Shown piece after piece: positions 61,388-64,000 of a stretch of 64,000 nucleotides of DNA. The DNA is taken from assembly GCA_964535825.1 (NCBI GenBank), contig CAZHUC010000003.1, positions 150,328 to 214,327 of the forward strand, read 5' to 3'. The notes below the pieces were generated by a model that saw nothing but the letters and a program-made list of their open reading frames with translations, made no database searches and had not been told where the DNA came from. How positions within the stretch are numbered: the first letter of the stretch is position 1; every line of letters begins with the position of its first letter. This stretch comes from CAZAQK01 sp964535825. GTDB lineage: Bacteria; Pseudomonadota; Alphaproteobacteria; Rickettsiales; SXRF01. A program made the translations under genes and the position numbers.

Positions 61388-61858
61388 ATGTCACGTCGTC
61401 ATGCTGCACAAAAACGCCTTGTACTCCCCGATGCAAAATTCGGTGATGTGGTGCTGACCAAATTCATCAACACCATGATGTATGATGGTAAGAAGTCAGC
61501 CGCTGAAGCTATCGCATACAGCGCGCTTGATATTATCAAAAAGAAAACCAGCGCTGATCCTATTAAATTCTTCCGTGATGCACTTGATAATATCAAGCCA
61601 TCTGTGGAAGTGCGTTCTCGTCGCGTGGGTGGTGCTACCTATCAGGTGCCTACCGAAGTGCGCACAGAGCGTCAGCTCGCTCTTGCGTTGCGTTGGCTCA
61701 TTGAGGCATCACGCAGCCGTAAGGAAAAAACCATGTCTGACCGCGTGGCGGCAGAGCTTATGGATGCAGCGAATGGTCGCGGTGGTGCAGTAACCAAGCG
61801 CGAAAATACACACAAAATGGCGGAGGCTAACAAAGCCTTCTCGCATTATCGCTGGTAA
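61388..61858 (+). CDS. rpsG: 30S ribosomal protein S7
   Basis: The 156-residue primary 16S-binding protein that nucleates the 30S head. SRRHAAQKRLVLPDAKFGDVVLTKFINTMMYDGKKSAAE, then EVRSRRVGGATYQVPTEV and TMSDRVAAELMDAANGRGGAVTKREN are the family signature. In E. coli S7 is a translational repressor of the str operon; a target in the rpsL-rpsG gap (12 bases) cannot be confirmed here because the gap is short. Confidence 0.98.
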   Translation: MSRRHAAQKRLVLPDAKFGDVVLTKFINTMMYDGKKSAAEAIAYSALDIIKKKTSADPIKFFRDALDNIKPSVEVRSRRVGGATYQVPTEVRTERQLALALRWLIEASRSRKEKTMSDRVAAELMDAANGRGGAVTKRENTHKMAEANKAFSHYRW

Positions 61859-61873
61859 GGAAGTAAGCAACGT

Positions 61874-63949
61874 ATGCCTCGTAATACACCACTTAAAGAC
61901 TATCGTAACATTGGTATTTGTGCCCATATCGACGCGGGTAAGACGACAACTACTGAGCGTATTCTCTATTATACCGGTAAATCCCATAAGATCGGTGAGG
62001 TGCACGAAGGTGCTGCCACCATGGACTGGATGGAGCAAGAGCAGGAGCGTGGTATCACCATTACCTCTGCGGCTACCACCTGTTTCTGGAAGAACAAACG
62101 CATTAACATCATCGATACTCCTGGCCACGTTGACTTCACTATCGAAGTAGAGCGTTCCATGCGCGTACTCGATGGCGCTGTTACTGTGTTCGACTCAGTA
62201 GCTGGCGTTGAGCCGCAATCTGAGACCGTATGGCGTCAGGCTGATAAGTATCATGTTCCGCGTATCTGCTTCGTGAACAAAATGGACCGTATCGGTGCTA
62301 ACTTCGAACGTACCGTGCAGATGATGATTGATCGTCTTGGTACTGTGCCACTGGTTATCCAGCTGCCTATCGGTGCAGAAGACAAATTCGAAGGCGTGAT
62401 CGATCTCGTAAAAATGAAAGAGATCGTGTGGAAGGGCGAAGAGCTCGGCGCGAAATTCGATGAAGTTGAGATTCGTGCTGAATTCCAGGATAAAGCGAAA
62501 GCGGCTCGTGAAAAAATGATCGAAACCGCTGTTGAGATGGATGATGCGGCAATGGCCGCATACCTCGACGGTACAGAGCCTACAGAAGAGAAACTGAAAG
62601 AATGCATCCGTAAAGGTACGGTTATTTTCAAATTCGTTCCTGTGCTCTGCGGTGCAGCGTTCAAGAACAAGGGTGTTCAGCCAATGCTTGATGCAGTAGT
62701 AGACTTCCTGCCGAGCCCGCTGGATATTCCGCCAGTTACCGCTATCGATGTTAAAACTGATAGCGAAACCACCCGTAAAGCAGAAGATTCAGAAAAATTC
62801 TCTGGTCTTGCGTTTAAGATCATGACCGATCCGTTCGTAGGTTCACTCACCTTCGTGCGTATCTATTCAGGTACGCTTGTTGCGGGTTCTTATGTACAGA
62901 ACACCATTAAAGAGAACCGCGAGCGCGTAGGCCGTATGCTTCTTATGCATGCGAACAGCCGTGAAGACGTAAAAGAAGCGTATGCGGGTGATATCGTAGC
63001 GCTTGCTGGTCTTAAGAACACCACCACGGGTGATACGCTGTGCGATGTTGATGCGCAGGTTATCCTTGAGCGTATGGAATTCCCAGAGCCGGTAATCGAG
63101 CTTGCGGTTGAACCAAAGACCAAAGCCGACCAGGAAAAAATGGGTGTGGCACTGTCGCGTCTTGCTTCAGAAGATCCGTCACTTCGTCTTTCTACCAACG
63201 AGGAAACCGGCCAGACCATTCTTAAAGGTATGGGCGAGTTACACCTTGAAATTATCGTAGATCGTATGAAGCGCGAATTCAAAGTAGAAGCTAACGTGGG
63301 CGCGCCTCAGGTGGCTTATCGTGAAACCATCACCAAGAAGACCGTTATTGACTATACCCACAAGAAGCAATCAGGTGGTTCTGGTCAGTTCGCTAAGATC
63401 TCTCTCGAAGTCGAACCGCTTAAAGCAGGTGAAGGCTTCATATTCGAATCTAAGATCGTTGGTGGTGCTGTTCCTAAAGAATTCATCCCAGGCGTTGAAA
63501 AAGGTCTGGAATCTGCACTCAGCAACGGTGTTGTCGCTGGTTACCCAACCATCGATTTCAAAGCGACCCTCGTTGATGGTGCATACCACGATGTGGACTC
63601 TTCAGTGCTTGCGTTCGAAATCGCTGCGCGTGCTGCCTTCCGTGAAGGTATGCCAAAAGCAGGTCCGGTACTGCTTGAGCCGATCATGAAAGTAGAAGTG
63701 GTAACCCCGGAAGATTATATGGGCGATGTGATTGGTGACTTGTCATCACGTCGTGGCCAGGTGACCGGTATGGACAGCCGCGGTAATGCGCGCGTTGTTG
63801 ATGCCATGGTGCCTCTGGCTTCCATGTTCGGTTATGTGAACACGTTGCGTTCTATGTCGCAAGGTCGTGCACAGTACAGCATGGAATTCCATCACTATGA
63901 ACAAGTTCCCGCAAACGTAGCGGAAGAAATCAAAAAGAAAGTAGCTTAA
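61874..63949 (+). CDS. fusA: Elongation factor G
   Basis: The 691-residue translocase GTPase. GTP motifs are complete: AHIDAGKTTTTERILYYTG, RGITITSAATT, DTPGHVDFTIEVE and NKMDR. Domains II-V follow, with the C-terminal GDVIGDLSSRRGQVTGMDSRGN block. The length is standard. It lies 15 bases after rpsG and 12 before tuf, as expected for a canonical str operon. Confidence 0.98.
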   Translation: MPRNTPLKDYRNIGICAHIDAGKTTTTERILYYTGKSHKIGEVHEGAATMDWMEQEQERGITITSAATTCFWKNKRINIIDTPGHVDFTIEVERSMRVLDGAVTVFDSVAGVEPQSETVWRQADKYHVPRICFVNKMDRIGANFERTVQMMIDRLGTVPLVIQLPIGAEDKFEGVIDLVKMKEIVWKGEELGAKFDEVEIRAEFQDKAKAAREKMIETAVEMDDAAMAAYLDGTEPTEEKLKECIRKGTVIFKFVPVLCGAAFKNKGVQPMLDAVVDFLPSPLDIPPVTAIDVKTDSETTRKAEDSEKFSGLAFKIMTDPFVGSLTFVRIYSGTLVAGSYVQNTIKENRERVGRMLLMHANSREDVKEAYAGDIVALAGLKNTTTGDTLCDVDAQVILERMEFPEPVIELAVEPKTKADQEKMGVALSRLASEDPSLRLSTNEETGQTILKGMGELHLEIIVDRMKREFKVEANVGAPQVAYRETITKKTVIDYTHKKQSGGSGQFAKISLEVEPLKAGEGFIFESKIVGGAVPKEFIPGVEKGLESALSNGVVAGYPTIDFKATLVDGAYHDVDSSVLAFEIAARAAFREGMPKAGPVLLEPIMKVEVVTPEDYMGDVIGDLSSRRGQVTGMDSRGNARVVDAMVPLASMFGYVNTLRSMSQGRAQYSMEFHHYEQVPANVAEEIKKKVA

Positions 63950-63961
63950 AGGAGCATTGAT

Positions 63962-64000
63962 ATGACGAAGGAAAAATTTGAACGTAATAAACCGCACTGC
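63962..64000 (+). CDS. tuf: Elongation factor Tu, N-terminal fragment at window edge
   Basis: Only the first 13 codons are inside the window (MTKEKFERNKPHC). They match the EF-Tu N-terminus (xxKEKFxRxKPHxN). AAAGGAG precedes the ATG, and position after fusA is canonical. The rest of the gene continues past base 64000. Confidence 0.93.
   Translation, partial: MTKEKFERNKPHC

Noticed and set aside
1..64000. Insertion sequences, integrases, prophage or plasmid genes marking the vir locus as a mobile island
   Set aside because: No transposase, integrase, relaxase or terminal repeat was recognised; tRNAs lie about 6 kb from the end of the locus, separated by housekeeping genes.

Overview
The window is about 64 kb of a bacterial chromosome, almost certainly from an alphaproteobacterium. 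The evidence is a conserved chain of housekeeping genes typical of that class (ubiG, lysC, ptsP, hisS-prfA-prmC, a DUF4167 gene directly after prmC, clpB, then an M23 peptidase gene), a tandem pair of DUF2336 genes, a GAF-containing PtsP, and a Vir-type type IV secretion (T4SS) locus whose order virB8-virB9-virB10-virB11-...-virD4 resembles the rickettsial Rvh arrangement. Genes are packed very tightly: most operon neighbours overlap by 1-11 bases, several convergent genes overlap at their stops, and no gene-free gap exceeds 300 bases. The exact order (a Rickettsiales or Holosporales relative, a Micavibrio-like lineage, or something else) cannot be fixed from this window.

Layout. 1-6.2 kb: a partial PIN-domain gene, tRNA-Leu(CAG) and tRNA-Thr(GGT), a YgfZ-like protein, YqgE/AlgH, Aat (with an odd palindrome-rich in-frame insert), an unknown protein, a glycerophosphodiesterase, AroQ, ThiS and ThiG. 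6.3-6.8 kb: an unknown protein with its own promoter. 6.8-18.6 kb, all minus strand: a VirB/D4 secretion locus read virB2-virB4-virB6-virB8-virB9-virB10-virB11-pilin-like A-pilin-like B-virD4. 18.9-24.9 kb: RidA and a TraX-like membrane protein, the two subunits of a 3-oxoacid CoA-transferase, two DUF2336 proteins and NAD kinase. 25-27.2 kb: a cold-shock protein and TypA/BipA. 27.3-35 kb: a partial Tad (Flp) pilus cluster cpaB-cpaC-cpaD-cpaE-cpaF-tadB-tadC, without pilin, prepilin peptidase or TadE/F/G genes. 35-45.5 kb: uvrB, rnd, aspS, unknown genes, a carbon-nitrogen hydrolase, a MarC-family protein, ubiG, a TPR-methyltransferase and a RimI-like acetyltransferase. 45.5-60.7 kb: lysC, a nitronate-monooxygenase-like gene, ptsP, a RodZ-like HTH protein, ispG, hisS, prfA, prmC, DUF4167, DUF3108, clpB and an M23 peptidase. 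61-64 kb: the str operon rpsL-rpsG-fusA-tuf, with tuf cut by the window end.

The most unusual region is the T4SS locus. Its only VirB4 is an intact full-length reading frame in which both the Walker A and Walker B motifs have been replaced, so this copy should not hydrolyse ATP. Between virB11 and virD4 sit two tandem paralogous proteins with textbook type IV prepilin N-termini, both starting at TTG. A TraX-family (pilin-acetylase-like) gene lies just beyond virB2 in the opposite direction. No virB1, virB3, virB5 or virB7 gene could be recognised. This looks like a T4SS that has absorbed type IV pilin-like subunits and either depends on a second VirB4 encoded elsewhere or is energised only by VirB11 and VirD4.
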